A DNA stretch of 64,000 nucleotides from Bifidobacterium callimiconis (GTDB lineage: Bacteria > Actinomycetota > Actinomycetes > Actinomycetales > Bifidobacteriaceae): the NCBI RefSeq assembly GCF_003952005.1, contig NZ_QXGJ01000004.1, positions 179,760-243,759 of the forward strand, written 5' to 3'. The notes under the pieces were generated by a model. The model was given only the letters and a program-made list of their open reading frames with translations, was not told the origin of the DNA and made no database searches. This document shows positions 1 to 8,913 of this stretch, in pieces. The translations under genes were made by a program, and so were the position numbers. Numbering within the stretch: position 1 is the first letter of the stretch; every line of letters starts with the position of its first letter.

Positions 1-23
1 GGATCGGCCCCATTCACCCCGCA

Positions 24-713
24 TCACTCGCCCGTGGACAGCTCCAGCCGATCCGCATGCACCTGTACGTCGGCGAGCGCGCCGATGGTGAGATGATCGT
101 CGGCATCCGGCACGACGGTGCGCGCATGCGCCTTCACCGTCACCGCCTGCGTTCCCGCGGCAACAGCCGCGGCGAGGCCGGTCGGCGAATCCTCGAACGC
201 CAGGCACTCCCCCGGTTTCACGCCGGCCAGCGATGCCCCGCGTTCGTACGGTTCCGGATCGGGCTTGTCACGCACGTCGTCGTCTCCGGTCACGCAGCCC
301 ACGAACGCACCCGCCGGAGCCGCCTCGATCACACGATCGGCCAGCGCGTGCGGCGACCCGGTGACCAGCACCGACGGCACGCCGGCGTCGCGCAACGCGG
401 TCAGCAGTTCCACGGCTCCCGGCACCCACGGCACACTATCCCCATACTTGCGCACAACGCTGTTGACAAGTTCGTGGATAATCGCCTCGTCCGGCAATAG
501 CACGCCGGCCTCGCGCAACACCCGCGCGCAGGTGGTCAGCGCAGCGCCGGCCAGCGGATCGGCCACGGAATCGGTCCATGTGCCGCCATGCGCGATCACG
601 CATTCCCTCTCGGCCGCCGTCCACAACGGGTCGGAATCCACCAGCGTACCGTCCAGGTCCCACAGCACCGCCTTGGGCAACGGCCTCGTTATCACAGGCA
701 TCATGGTGACCAT
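24..713 (-). CDS. HAD-superfamily phosphatase (beta-phosphoglucomutase/phosphatase-like)
   Basis: The 229-residue protein opens with the HAD motif I, DLDGT (about residues 20-24), with its nucleophile aspartate and the second catalytic aspartate two residues on. It also has a VTGS motif II and an EDSPTGLAAAVAAG stretch typical of motif IV in sugar-phosphate phosphatases and mutases. The substrate cannot be read from sequence. It starts three bases after the stop of the Maf-Nudix gene, so the two are probably co-transcribed. Nearby in-frame ATG codons leave the exact start uncertain by four residues. Confidence 0.85.
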   Translation of the reverse strand: MVTMMPVITRPLPKAVLWDLDGTLVDSDPLWTAAERECVIAHGGTWTDSVADPLAGAALTTCARVLREAGVLLPDEAIIHELVNSVVRKYGDSVPWVPGAVELLTALRDAGVPSVLVTGSPHALADRVIEAAPAGAFVGCVTGDDDVRDKPDPEPYERGASLAGVKPGECLAFEDSPTGLAAAVAAGTQAVTVKAHARTVVPDADDHLTIGALADVQVHADRLELSTGE

Positions 714-716
714 GGC

Positions 717-2054
717 CTACCGTTCGTATTCGGCGGCGATGCGCTTGAGACGCTCCTCGAAGCGCGGCCAGTCGTTCTGCATGGCGGTGAGCAGCTTGAG
801 CGAGCCCACCTTCTCGAACGGCACCCATGCGATCTCCAGGCTCTCGTCGTCGTTCGCACGCGGCTCCACCGTATGCCCGGGCTTTTCGAACGCGAACACG
901 GTGGTGTAGCCCCACGGGCCATGGTCCTCCACATAGGAGCCGACCACGGCGATGTCCTCGGGATGGATGTTCGCCTCCTCGAAGCTTTCGCGCAGCGCGC
1001 CTTCGAGCGGGCTTTCGCCGTCCGCCGTGGCGCCGCCGGGAATGCCCCACGTGCCGCCTTCGGCGCTCCACAGCGCGCGGTGCTGCATGAGCACGTCGGT
1101 GATCTCGCCGGTCTCCGGGTCGCGACGGCACAGCAGCACGCCGGACGCGCCGTTCAATCCCCAGTGCTTGCGACCGCACACGCAGTCGATGAACCCGTCG
1201 CCGGGCTGGTTCACGTTGTCGCGCGGCGCCTTGGGGTCCACGGCTTTGCCGCTGCCGTAGCCGGTGCCCTGCTGCTCGTCGCGGTTCAGGTTCCACAGGT
1301 CGGTCCAGCTGATGCCCAGCTCCTCGACCAGCTGACGGGTGAGCGGCAGGCTCAGGCCGATGATGCCGCTCGGATCGCCCTGGATGCCGTCGATGAACGC
1401 ACCGCCGAAGCCGTCGAGCGTGAACGAGCCGGCCACCTCAAGGGGTTCGCCGGTGGCGATGTAGCGTTCGATGTCCTCGTCGGAGTAGTTGGCGAACGTG
1501 ACCTCGGCGTGGCTGGCCCGGCTGATCATGGAGCCGGTGGCCGCGTCGATCACGCAGTGGCCGGTCCACAGCGTGCCGGTGCGGCCGCGCATGAGCGCCA
1601 GTCGTTCGCGCGCATGCGCCACGGTGTGCGGCTTGCCGTACGGCACGCCGTCGAGTTCGAACATGGAGTCGCAGCCGATGATCAGCGGACCCACGGCACG
1701 ATTGGCCATGCCCTCCTCGGCGTCGATCGCGTCGTGGATCGGCGTGACGGACGCGATGCTGCCGAACCCGTCGGTCAGCGGACGAGAGACGTGCTCCTCG
1801 CCCACGGCGGCCACCGCGGCGGCGGAGATGGCGATGTAGTCGCGGTACACGGCCGCGGCCTTGGCACGCGCCAGCAGCGGCACGCGCTCCTCCGTGGTCA
1901 TGGAGTCCGGGTCGATGCCCTGCTGCGCGGCCGTATTCACGATCACCGCGGCCTCGTCCACATGGGATACGCGAATCGTCGGGCGAATACCCGCGTGGAA
2001 CAACACGTCTCGTCGCGCCTTGGATTGGGACGCGAGAATCACCGGAATCGACAA
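717..2054 (-). CDS. Maf nucleotide pyrophosphatase fused to Nudix hydrolase
   Basis: The 445-residue protein has two domains. The N-terminal half (about 1-250) is Maf: it has the S-Q-S-x-x-R-R start motif, a GCDSMFELDG segment at the usual catalytic-aspartate site, and the GDPSGIIGLSLP motif. Maf enzymes hydrolyse non-canonical or modified nucleoside triphosphates. The C-terminal half (about 280-440) is a Nudix domain whose box (G-x5-E-x7-RE-S-F-EE-A-N-I) fits the consensus except for Ser and Asn at two usually conserved positions. The fusion suggests one housecleaning enzyme for damaged nucleotides. The start appears to be TTG, placing the Maf motif at the normal distance from the N terminus. 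The HAD gene follows after three bases. Confidence 0.85.
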   Translation of the reverse strand: MSIPVILASQSKARRDVLFHAGIRPTIRVSHVDEAAVIVNTAAQQGIDPDSMTTEERVPLLARAKAAAVYRDYIAISAAAVAAVGEEHVSRPLTDGFGSIASVTPIHDAIDAEEGMANRAVGPLIIGCDSMFELDGVPYGKPHTVAHARERLALMRGRTGTLWTGHCVIDAATGSMISRASHAEVTFANYSDEDIERYIATGEPLEVAGSFTLDGFGGAFIDGIQGDPSGIIGLSLPLTRQLVEELGISWTDLWNLNRDEQQGTGYGSGKAVDPKAPRDNVNQPGDGFIDCVCGRKHWGLNGASGVLLCRRDPETGEITDVLMQHRALWSAEGGTWGIPGGATADGESPLEGALRESFEEANIHPEDIAVVGSYVEDHGPWGYTTVFAFEKPGHTVEPRANDDESLEIAWVPFEKVGSLKLLTAMQNDWPRFEERLKRIAAEYER

Positions 2055-2202
2055 CAGACACCAACTTTCCAGAAGATACGGGGAGCCCCGATCGGATTGC
2101 CGATCAAGGGCTCATAAACAAGATCACGGAACACGAACCGCATACGTGCGGCACGTACCGTGCATACAGCACGTACGACCGCACCTATCGTCACGCTTCG
2201 GC

Positions 2203-3249
2203 TCACAACTCCACAGGACCGAACTGCACGCCCTTGCGGTCGATCGCCGGATGCAGCATGCGCCAACGACCGCTTGCCAGGAACTGGTCGTGGATCAGCT
2301 CGGTGATCGCCTCGGTGGCGTCGCCCTCGTGCAATACGAGCACGCAGGGGCCGGCGCCGGAGATCGTGGACGCATAGCCGTGCGCGCGCAGGAAGGTCAT
2401 GAGTTCCCACGAGCCGGGCATGAGCGCGCTGCGGTAGTGCTGGTGGAGCGTGTCGCCGGTGGCGCTGAACAGCAGCGAGTTCGTGTCGCGGCCGGAGGCG
2501 CCGCTCAGGGCCGCGGGCAGCAGGGCCACGCGAGACACGTTGAACAGGGCGTCGGCACGCGGCACCTCATACGGCAGGGCCTTGCGGGCCTCCTCGGTGG
2601 AGAGCTTGAAGTCCGGCACGAACACCCAGGCGTTGATGCTCTCCCCCACCGGATAGTTCACGGTGTGGTAGCCGCCCTTGAACGGTTCGGCGGCGTCGGG
2701 GAAGATCGCACGGTCGGCCTCGACGGGCACCACGTTCGACGGCTTGGCGTTCGGCGCGTCCACCAGCGGCACCTCGGTCTTGGGCTCGAAGTCCCACGAC
2801 ACGGTCATACCGCCGTACACGGCGGGCGCCACGTTGTCGGGATGGCCCTCGATGTGCGCGGCCAGGTCGAAGATGAAGTCGCGCTCCTCGTCGCCGTAGC
2901 CGGCGAACGCCACGGCCGCGGACACGCCCGCCACGATCGCCTCGGCGGACGAGCCCATGCCACGCTCCTGCGGGATGCGGTTGTTCGCCACGAGTTTCAC
3001 GCCGGCCTGCGGCAGGCCGAGCTCGTCGAGCGTACGGCGGAACGTGCGCATCACCAGATGCGACTCGTCACGCGGCAGCGTGTTCTCCCCCTCGCCATGG
3101 ATCTCGATCGACGATTCCAGCGACGGCGACAGCGTGAACGTCAGCTCGTCACGCACGTCCAACGCCAGACCCACGGCATCGAAACCGGGGCCCAGATTGG
3201 CACTGGTGGCGGGGACCGTTACGCGCACGGCATCGGCGGCGAACTTCAT
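2203..3249 (-). CDS. thrB: homoserine kinase
   Basis: Phosphorylates homoserine to O-phosphohomoserine in threonine synthesis. The 348-residue protein is a GHMP kinase: the N-terminal PATSANLGPGFDAVGLALD stretch (about 14-32) and the glycine-rich RGMGSSAEA ATP-binding loop (about 95-103) are both present. The ATG has a clean AAGGAG ribosome-binding site. It lies 64 bases downstream of hom on the same strand, so the two probably form an operon that splits homoserine between threonine and, via metA at 29-30 kb, methionine. Confidence 0.95.
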   Translation of the reverse strand: MKFAADAVRVTVPATSANLGPGFDAVGLALDVRDELTFTLSPSLESSIEIHGEGENTLPRDESHLVMRTFRRTLDELGLPQAGVKLVANNRIPQERGMGSSAEAIVAGVSAAVAFAGYGDEERDFIFDLAAHIEGHPDNVAPAVYGGMTVSWDFEPKTEVPLVDAPNAKPSNVVPVEADRAIFPDAAEPFKGGYHTVNYPVGESINAWVFVPDFKLSTEEARKALPYEVPRADALFNVSRVALLPAALSGASGRDTNSLLFSATGDTLHQHYRSALMPGSWELMTFLRAHGYASTISGAGPCVLVLHEGDATEAITELIHDQFLASGRWRMLHPAIDRKGVQFGPVEL

Positions 3250-3313
3250 AATGCTCCTTACAGACCTTGTTGATCTTGCTATAACGCGATTGCTATACCG
3301 CGGAGACGATCGC

Positions 3314-4636
3314 TCAGTCCATCACGCGAAGGATGGTGGCCTCACCGGAGACGAAGTCGAGCTCGGTCACGGCGTCCACGGCCTCGCGCAGCGTCACCTC
3401 GTCGCACAGGTGGGTGACCAGACGCAGCTGCTGCAGCTCGCCGCTGTATCCCGGCTCGTGCAGGGTGGGCTTGAGATCCTGGTTCACGCCGTTGATCGAC
3501 AGGCCGCGCTTGGCGAACTCCTCGGCGATGGCGGCCAGCGTGCCCGGCTTGTCGTGGATCACGAAGCGCACGGCGAACGCGGAACGGGAGGCGTTGAGCG
3601 GAGCCTTAGGCAGGTCGGCGTACATGGGGATGACCGGACCGGTGCAGCCGTGGGTGATGTGACGGGCCTCGGTGACCACGTCGCCCACCACGGCGGAGGC
3701 GGTGGGGTCGCCGCCGGCGCCACGACCGTAGAACATGAGATCGTCGGCGGCCTCGGCCTTGACGAACACGGCGTTGAAGCTGCCACGCACGCTGGCCAGC
3801 GGATGCTCGTTCGGGATCAGCGCCGGGTACACGCGGGCGGAGATGCCGGCCTCGGTGTTCTCGCACACGGCGAGCAGCTTGATGACCTTGTTCTCGGCGG
3901 TGGCCGCGGCGATGTCGTCGGCGGTGATCTTGGTGATGCCCTCCACGTTCACGTCGTCGATGCGCACGTCGGTGTGGAAGGCGAGGGAGGCCATGATGGC
4001 GGCCTTGTTGGCGGCGTCCTCACCCTCGATGTCGCCGGTCGGATCGGCCTCGGCATAGCCCTTGGCCTGCGCATCCTTGAGCGCCACGTCGAAGTCGAGA
4101 CCCTTGGTGGTCATCTCGTCAAGAATGTAGTTGGTGGTGCCGTTGACGATGCCCATGATGCTGGTGATCTTGTCGCCCACCATGGATTCGCGCAGCGGGC
4201 GGACGATCGGGATGGCACCGGCCACGGCGGCCTCGAAGTAGAAGTCCACGCCCTTGGCCTCGGCCGCGGCGTAGATCTCCGGACCGTACTTGGCGATGAG
4301 CGCCTTGTTGGCGGTGACCACGGAGGCGCCGGATTCGATGGCCTTCATCACGAAGGTGCGGGCGGCGGTCGTGCCGCCGATGAGTTCGATGACGATGTCG
4401 GCCTTGGTGCACAGATCGGCGGTGTCGGTGGTGAGCAGGGACTTGTCGATCCACGGCACGTTCACCTCGTCCGGATCGAGGCAGGCCACGCCCACAAGCT
4501 CAAGCGGACGGCCGATGCGCTGGGCAAGCTCCTCGTTCTGTTCAACGATCAGACGGGCGGTGGCCGAGCCGACCGTGCCGGCGCCCAGCAGCGCCACGCG
4601 AATCGGGTTTGCAGTGTTCTCTGCAGTATGTGCCAT
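3314..4636 (-). CDS. hom: homoserine dehydrogenase
   Basis: Reduces aspartate semialdehyde to homoserine with NAD(P)H, at the branch point for threonine and methionine. The 440-residue protein has an N-terminal Rossmann motif (GAGTVGSAT), the family signature around NGTTNYIL, and a C-terminal ACT-type domain (about 360-440) expected to bind a feedback amino acid. I start it at the ATG at 4636 (MAHTAEN) because a GGAAGGA ribosome-binding site sits about 8 bases upstream. An in-frame start seven codons earlier lacks one. Confidence 0.95.
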   Translation of the reverse strand: MAHTAENTANPIRVALLGAGTVGSATARLIVEQNEELAQRIGRPLELVGVACLDPDEVNVPWIDKSLLTTDTADLCTKADIVIELIGGTTAARTFVMKAIESGASVVTANKALIAKYGPEIYAAAEAKGVDFYFEAAVAGAIPIVRPLRESMVGDKITSIMGIVNGTTNYILDEMTTKGLDFDVALKDAQAKGYAEADPTGDIEGEDAANKAAIMASLAFHTDVRIDDVNVEGITKITADDIAAATAENKVIKLLAVCENTEAGISARVYPALIPNEHPLASVRGSFNAVFVKAEAADDLMFYGRGAGGDPTASAVVGDVVTEARHITHGCTGPVIPMYADLPKAPLNASRSAFAVRFVIHDKPGTLAAIAEEFAKRGLSINGVNQDLKPTLHEPGYSGELQQLRLVTHLCDEVTLREAVDAVTELDFVSGEATILRVMD

Positions 4637-4732
4637 TGGTATTGTCCTTCCCAACACGGGCGTTGACCGCCGCTTGCAACAGATACAACCTACATAATCC
4701 TAAAGGTGCAAAGCGACAGGCCGTATTACCAA

Positions 4733-4769
4733 GCCGCCTCCCTCGTCAGACTCATCGGAGGGAGGCGGC
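4733..4769. terminator. hairpin between lysA and hom
   Basis: Inverted repeat: GCCGCCTCCCTC and GAGGGAGGCGGC flank a 13-base loop. It sits just after the lysA stop and before the hom start, both minus strand. There is no clear T-run, so it is a candidate terminator or mRNA-stabilising hairpin. Confidence 0.5.
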
Positions 4770-4824
4770 ACGACGTGGCCGTTACGGTCGGTCCGGTCAG
4801 TCCGCCGGATCGGCTCGGAGACGG

Positions 4825-6468
4825 TCAGTCCTGATCGAGCTCCAGCAGGTCGTCAACGGTCTGGCGGCGGATCATCACGCTCGCGCCGGATTCGCCCACG
4901 CCCACCACGGCGGGGATGAGCGCCTGGTTGTAGTTGCTGGCCATCGTACGGCCGTACGCGCCGGTCACCGGCACGGCGAGGATATCGCCGCGATGCGTGT
5001 CGGCGGGAAGCCTCACCTCGTGCACCACGATGTCGCCGGACTCGCAGTGCATGCCCACCACGCGCGCGAGCATAGTTTCGGCGGAACCCTTGCGGTTGGC
5101 CAGACGGGCCGTGTAGTCGGCGCCGTACAGCGCCGGACGGATGTTGTCGCTCATGCCGCCGTCCACGGACACGTACACGCGCTCGTGAATCGGATTGCCG
5201 GCGGAATCCTTGGCATCCGCGAGCTTCACGGGCTTCACGGTACCCACGCGGTACAGGGTCACGCCGGCCGGCGCCACGATCCAGCGACCGGGTTCGAAGC
5301 TGATCGACGGGGCGGGCATGCCGAGCGCGCGGTTGACGGCGACGACGGCGTCGGCGAGGCGCTTGAGCTCCACACGCACGTCCATGGAATCCTCGCCGTC
5401 GGTGTAGGCCACGGAGTAGCCGCCGCCGAGATCGACCTCGGGCAGCGTGTACGCGTCGGTGGCGTAGAAGGTCTTACGCAGCAGCATCATGCGCTTGGCG
5501 GCCTGGATGAACGCATCGGCGTCGTGGATGTTGGAGCCGATGTGCGAATGGATGCCCACGAGCTCCAAATCCTCGGAGTGCGCGAGGATGTCCTTGAGCA
5601 CGGCGAGCGCGGGGCCGTCGGCCACGGTGGTCATGGCGGCGGCGAGTGCCTTGTCGGCGTCGGAGACCTCCTCGTGGCTCAGATCGTACGGGTATTTGAC
5701 GTCGTAGCGCAGTTCGCGTTCCGGCTTTCCGGCGGCGGTGTTATCGGCAGCGTTTTCGGCAGCATCGCCGTTCGCAGCGTTGGACAGGCGCGCGTTCGTG
5801 GCGGCCGGGGTGACGTCGCCCAGATCGTCGAGCACGCCGAGCGACGACGTGTCCGCGCCGGCGGGCAGCAGCGGCACGCCGAACTTCTGGTCCTCGTGCG
5901 CGGTGGAGATGTATTCGTGACCGCCGGCGTGGATGCCGGACGTGACGCGCAGCATCACCTTGGCGCGCTTGCCGAGGCGGTGGGCGATCTCGGCGATGCG
6001 GGCGGGTTCGTCGGCCGAGTCGATGACGATCTTGGCGAAGCCGTTCTCCACGGCCAGTTCGATCTCGGCGTCGGACTTGTTGTTACCGTGCAGCACGAGG
6101 CGACGGCCGGGGGCTCCGGCGGCGAGCGCGATGCGCATCTCGCCCATGGTGCAGGTGTCGACGAGCATGCCGGCGTCGATCACCTCGCGGACCACGCGCT
6201 TGGAGAGGAACGCCTTGCCGGCGAAGCTCACGTGCGTGGTGGAGTTGTTGAACGCGTCGGCGGCGGCGCGCACGAAGTAGCGGGCGCGGGCTGCGACCTC
6301 GTCGGTGTCGATGAGGTAGAGCGGCGAGCCGAATTCGTCGAGCAGGGATTCGGCGGTGCGGCCATGGAATTCGATGGCCCCGTCATCGTTGATCGTGGTG
6401 GCCGTCGGCCAGATCGGCGTGATGCCCTTGCCGAGTTCGTATTCCTGTTCCGCGGTCTTCTCGCTCAT
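4825..6468 (-). CDS. lysA: diaminopimelate decarboxylase
   Basis: PLP-dependent enzyme that converts meso-diaminopimelate to lysine, the last step of lysine synthesis. The PLP lysine lies in the FAGKAFLSK segment (about residues 81-89). The HSHIGSNI, GGGYSVAY, EPGRWIV and CESGDI motifs of the family are all present. The start at 6468 is preferred because GGAGCG lies 5 bases upstream; an in-frame start 15 codons earlier has no such site. At about 547 residues it is much longer than the usual 420 or so. The excess is mainly an Ala/Asp-rich insertion at roughly residues 200-310, between the KFGVPL segment and the HSHIGS motif. argS lies just upstream on the same strand. Confidence 0.94.
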   Translation of the reverse strand: MSEKTAEQEYELGKGITPIWPTATTINDDGAIEFHGRTAESLLDEFGSPLYLIDTDEVAARARYFVRAAADAFNNSTTHVSFAGKAFLSKRVVREVIDAGMLVDTCTMGEMRIALAAGAPGRRLVLHGNNKSDAEIELAVENGFAKIVIDSADEPARIAEIAHRLGKRAKVMLRVTSGIHAGGHEYISTAHEDQKFGVPLLPAGADTSSLGVLDDLGDVTPAATNARLSNAANGDAAENAADNTAAGKPERELRYDVKYPYDLSHEEVSDADKALAAAMTTVADGPALAVLKDILAHSEDLELVGIHSHIGSNIHDADAFIQAAKRMMLLRKTFYATDAYTLPEVDLGGGYSVAYTDGEDSMDVRVELKRLADAVVAVNRALGMPAPSISFEPGRWIVAPAGVTLYRVGTVKPVKLADAKDSAGNPIHERVYVSVDGGMSDNIRPALYGADYTARLANRKGSAETMLARVVGMHCESGDIVVHEVRLPADTHRGDILAVPVTGAYGRTMASNYNQALIPAVVGVGESGASVMIRRQTVDDLLELDQD

Positions 6469-6600
6469 CGTCGCTCCATTCGTAAACGCATGAATGCACA
6501 TGCCAATGCACAATACCGTTCACATTCTGCCAGAAGTCCGGAAGGTCGTACGGCCATCGTCCATGATCGCCTGGGAAAACCAAATGGAGCGTATATACTT

Positions 6601-6625
6601 TGGCTCCCCTCAGCGAGGGGAGCCA
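6601..6625. repeat. REP-like palindrome, hairpin-1 only
   Basis: GGCTCCCCTC and GAGGGGAGCC pair around a 3-base loop. It matches the first hairpin of the dispersed two-hairpin repeat family but lacks the second. It lies between argS and lysA and may be a truncated copy or act as a terminator. Confidence 0.6.
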
Positions 6626-6670
6626 GAGGAATTGGGCATTCGCCTCAGATTGAGCGATGTCTGCTAGGAA

Positions 6671-8449
6671 TCACATATGATCCGGAGCGGTGACGCCGAG
6701 GAGGTCGAGGCCGTTGGCGATGACCTGACGGGCGGCGTCGTTGAGGCGCAGTCGTGCGGCGGCACGGGCCGGCTCCGGGTTCTTGGCGATCTCGAGGGCG
6801 GCGCGCTCGGCCTCGGGCAGACGCTGCTCGGCATCGGTCAGGGCCATCGGGGCCACGCGCTCGGCGGCATACCACTTGTGGTAGCGGCCGGCCAGATCCT
6901 CGAGGTAGTGGGCCACGCGGTGCGGCGCACGACCGTCGCCGGCGGTGGCGACCATGCTCGGGTACTGGGCGAGCGCGGCGATCAGGTCGCCGTCGGCCTC
7001 GGTGTCGAGCAGGGCCAGATCGGCGCCGTCCACGGTCACGCCGGCGGCGGCCGCGTTGCGGTCCACGTTGCAGCTGCGGGCGTGCGCGTACTGCACGTAG
7101 TACACCGGGTTCTCGTTGGTGTGGCTGGCGAGCAGATCGAGGTCGATGTCCACGCTCTGGTTGTAGTCGGTGCGGGCCAGCGAGTAGCGGGCGGCGTCCA
7201 CGCCCACGGCCTCCACGAGGTCGTCGAGCGTCACGACGTTGCCGGCGCGCTTGGACATGCGCACGGGCTTGCCGTCCTTCATCACGTTGACCAGCTGGCC
7301 GATGAGGATCTGCATGTTCACGCCCGGCTCGTCGCCGAACGCGGCGCACATGGCCATCATGCGGCCGATGTAGCCGTGATGGTCGGCGCCGAGCATGTAG
7401 ATGGCCACGTCGGCCGGGTTGAGGATGCGGTGACGCTTGTTGCGGTAGTAGGCGATGTCGGCGGCGAAGTATGCGGCATTGCCGTCGGACTTGATGATCA
7501 CGCGGTCCTTGTCGTCGCCGTGCTTGGTGGACGCGAACCAGGTGGCACCGTCCTTCTCGTAGATGTCGCCGCGCTCGCGCAGCTCGGCGATGGCCTTCTC
7601 CACCTCGCCGTCGATGTACAGGCTGTTCTCGTGGAACCACACGTCGAAGTTCACGCGGAACTCCTTCATGGAGTCCTTGATCTCGTCGAACATCATCGGC
7701 ACGGCGCGCTTGCGGAACTCCTCGCGCTGCACGGAGTCGCCCTCGGCGCCGTCCTCGGCGGTCACGCGCGGCAGGGTGAGCACGTCCACGCCGTCGGCCT
7801 TGGCCTCGTCGATCACGCGCTGGGCGATCTCGTCGATGTAGGCGCCCTTGTAGCCGTCGGCCGGGGTCTCCTCGCCGTGGGCGGCGGCCACGAGGGAGCG
7901 GGCGAAGCGGTTGATCTGCTCGCCATGGTCGTTGAAGTAGTATTCGCGCACCACCTTGGCGCCGTTGGCCTCGAGCACGCGGGCCATGGAGTCGCCGACG
8001 GCGGCCCAGCGGGTGCCGCCGATGTGAATCGGGCCGGTGGGGTTGGCGGAGACGAACTCGAGGTTGAGGGTCTTGCCGGCCAGGTGCTCGTTACGGCCGA
8101 AGTCGGCGCCCTGTGCGAGCACGGTGTCGACCACGCCTGCGGCGGACGCGGAGTCGAGGGTGATGTTGATAAAGCCGGGGCCGGCGATTTCAACGGACTT
8201 GATGCCCGTGTTCTTCTCGAGTTCGGGGACGAACAGTTCGGCCAGATCGCGCGGCTTCATGCCGGCCTTCTTGGCCAGCTGCATGGCGATGTTGCTGGCC
8301 CAGTCGCCGTGCGCGCGATCCTTCGGGCGCATGACGGTGATCTTTTCGATCGGGGGAATCAGTTCGTCGGTCAGCTCGCCGGCGGTTCCGGCTGCGGCGA
8401 GGTCGTGTGCAATTGCGGAAATCAGTTCACTAAGCGCTTCAGGACTCAT
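6671..8449 (-). CDS. argS: arginyl-tRNA synthetase
   Basis: Class I aminoacyl-tRNA synthetase charging tRNA-Arg. The 592-residue protein has the HIGH-type motif as HIGG (about residues 142-145) in the NPTGPIHIGG context, the KMSKR-type motif as RMSKRAGN (about 400), and a C-terminal helical DALR-type anticodon-binding region ending in LDLLGVTAPDHM. Its position directly upstream of lysA is common in actinobacteria. Confidence 0.96.
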   Translation of the reverse strand: MSPEALSELISAIAHDLAAAGTAGELTDELIPPIEKITVMRPKDRAHGDWASNIAMQLAKKAGMKPRDLAELFVPELEKNTGIKSVEIAGPGFINITLDSASAAGVVDTVLAQGADFGRNEHLAGKTLNLEFVSANPTGPIHIGGTRWAAVGDSMARVLEANGAKVVREYYFNDHGEQINRFARSLVAAAHGEETPADGYKGAYIDEIAQRVIDEAKADGVDVLTLPRVTAEDGAEGDSVQREEFRKRAVPMMFDEIKDSMKEFRVNFDVWFHENSLYIDGEVEKAIAELRERGDIYEKDGATWFASTKHGDDKDRVIIKSDGNAAYFAADIAYYRNKRHRILNPADVAIYMLGADHHGYIGRMMAMCAAFGDEPGVNMQILIGQLVNVMKDGKPVRMSKRAGNVVTLDDLVEAVGVDAARYSLARTDYNQSVDIDLDLLASHTNENPVYYVQYAHARSCNVDRNAAAAGVTVDGADLALLDTEADGDLIAALAQYPSMVATAGDGRAPHRVAHYLEDLAGRYHKWYAAERVAPMALTDAEQRLPEAERAALEIAKNPEPARAAARLRLNDAARQVIANGLDLLGVTAPDHM

Positions 8450-8499
8450 TCTTCAAAGTCTACCGAGGGCGCTGACCTTCCGGCTCCTCCGATGCCTCC

Positions 8500-8545
8500 G
8501 CTTCCCCTCGAGGGGAAGCTGTCAGCCGACGGCTGACTGATGAGG
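8500..8545 (+). repeat. REP-like two-hairpin repeat
   Basis: The first hairpin is a perfect 20-base palindrome (8500-8519, GCTTCCCCTC with its complement). The second is GTCAGCC/GGCTGAC (8521-8537), followed by a TGATGAGG tail. It has the layout of the other family members. Confidence 0.7.
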
Positions 8546-8654
8546 TGCTCGACCGGTTTGCCGCAAGACCAGGAAAACATCCTCACCTTCGCAGGCCCGT
8601 CCCTCGTCTCACCCGCTTCTTCACGGCCTGGACAAGAAATGACGATCGGAAAGT

Positions 8655-8852
8655 GGCAATCTCCAAGTTCTGAAGTGATTCCGAAGTCCTGCAGACACCA
8701 ATCTCCAAGTTCTGAAGTATCTACGCCGCCATCTCGGGGTAGAGCCGTTGCAATTCCAACGGCCATACCGCGAATATGCCGAATGAAGACTTCAGAACTT
8801 GGAGTTTGGTGTCTGCAATGCCCGAAAATCACTTCAGAACTTGCAGATTGCC
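8655..8852. repeat. long imperfect inverted repeat with internal direct repeats
   Basis: Two 64-base arms (8655-8718 and 8789-8852) are reverse complements at 54 of 64 positions by my alignment, separated by 70 bases. Each arm carries two copies of a motif close to CTCCAAGTTCTGAAGT about 43 bases apart, giving two direct and two inverted copies. The mismatches cluster in the middle of the arm (8 of 10). It could be a miniature inverted-repeat element, a transcription-stop structure or an operator array. Confidence 0.8.
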
Positions 8853-8913
8853 CGATCCATCACTGAGCGAACGCCGTCCGAGACACAAGTCGCCACCGGC
8901 CCCCACCAGCAGG

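Larger units (their letters stand above)
8450..8913. other. gap between permease and argS, filled with repeats
   Basis: About 460 bases with no convincing gene between the APC permease and argS, both minus strand. It holds one two-hairpin REP copy (8500-8545) and a long imperfect inverted repeat (8655-8718 with 8789-8852). Short open frames across the repeat look like by-products of it. Confidence 0.7.

Noticed and set aside
118..909. Long plus-strand frames opposite the HAD and Maf-Nudix genes
   Set aside because: High GC content creates long antisense frames; their composition is Arg/Ser/Ala-rich with no domain, while the minus strand encodes clear enzymes.
1861..3273. 470-codon plus-strand frame across thrB
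   Set aside because: It runs opposite homoserine kinase and the Maf start and has no coherent protein features.
7563..8540. Plus-strand frames opposite argS
   Set aside because: Antisense shadow of a clear synthetase gene.
8446..8866. Two overlapping frames across the 8.5-8.9 kb repeat region
   Set aside because: Their apparent sequence motifs (repeated TSELG-like units) are just translations of the inverted repeat; no ribosome-binding sites.
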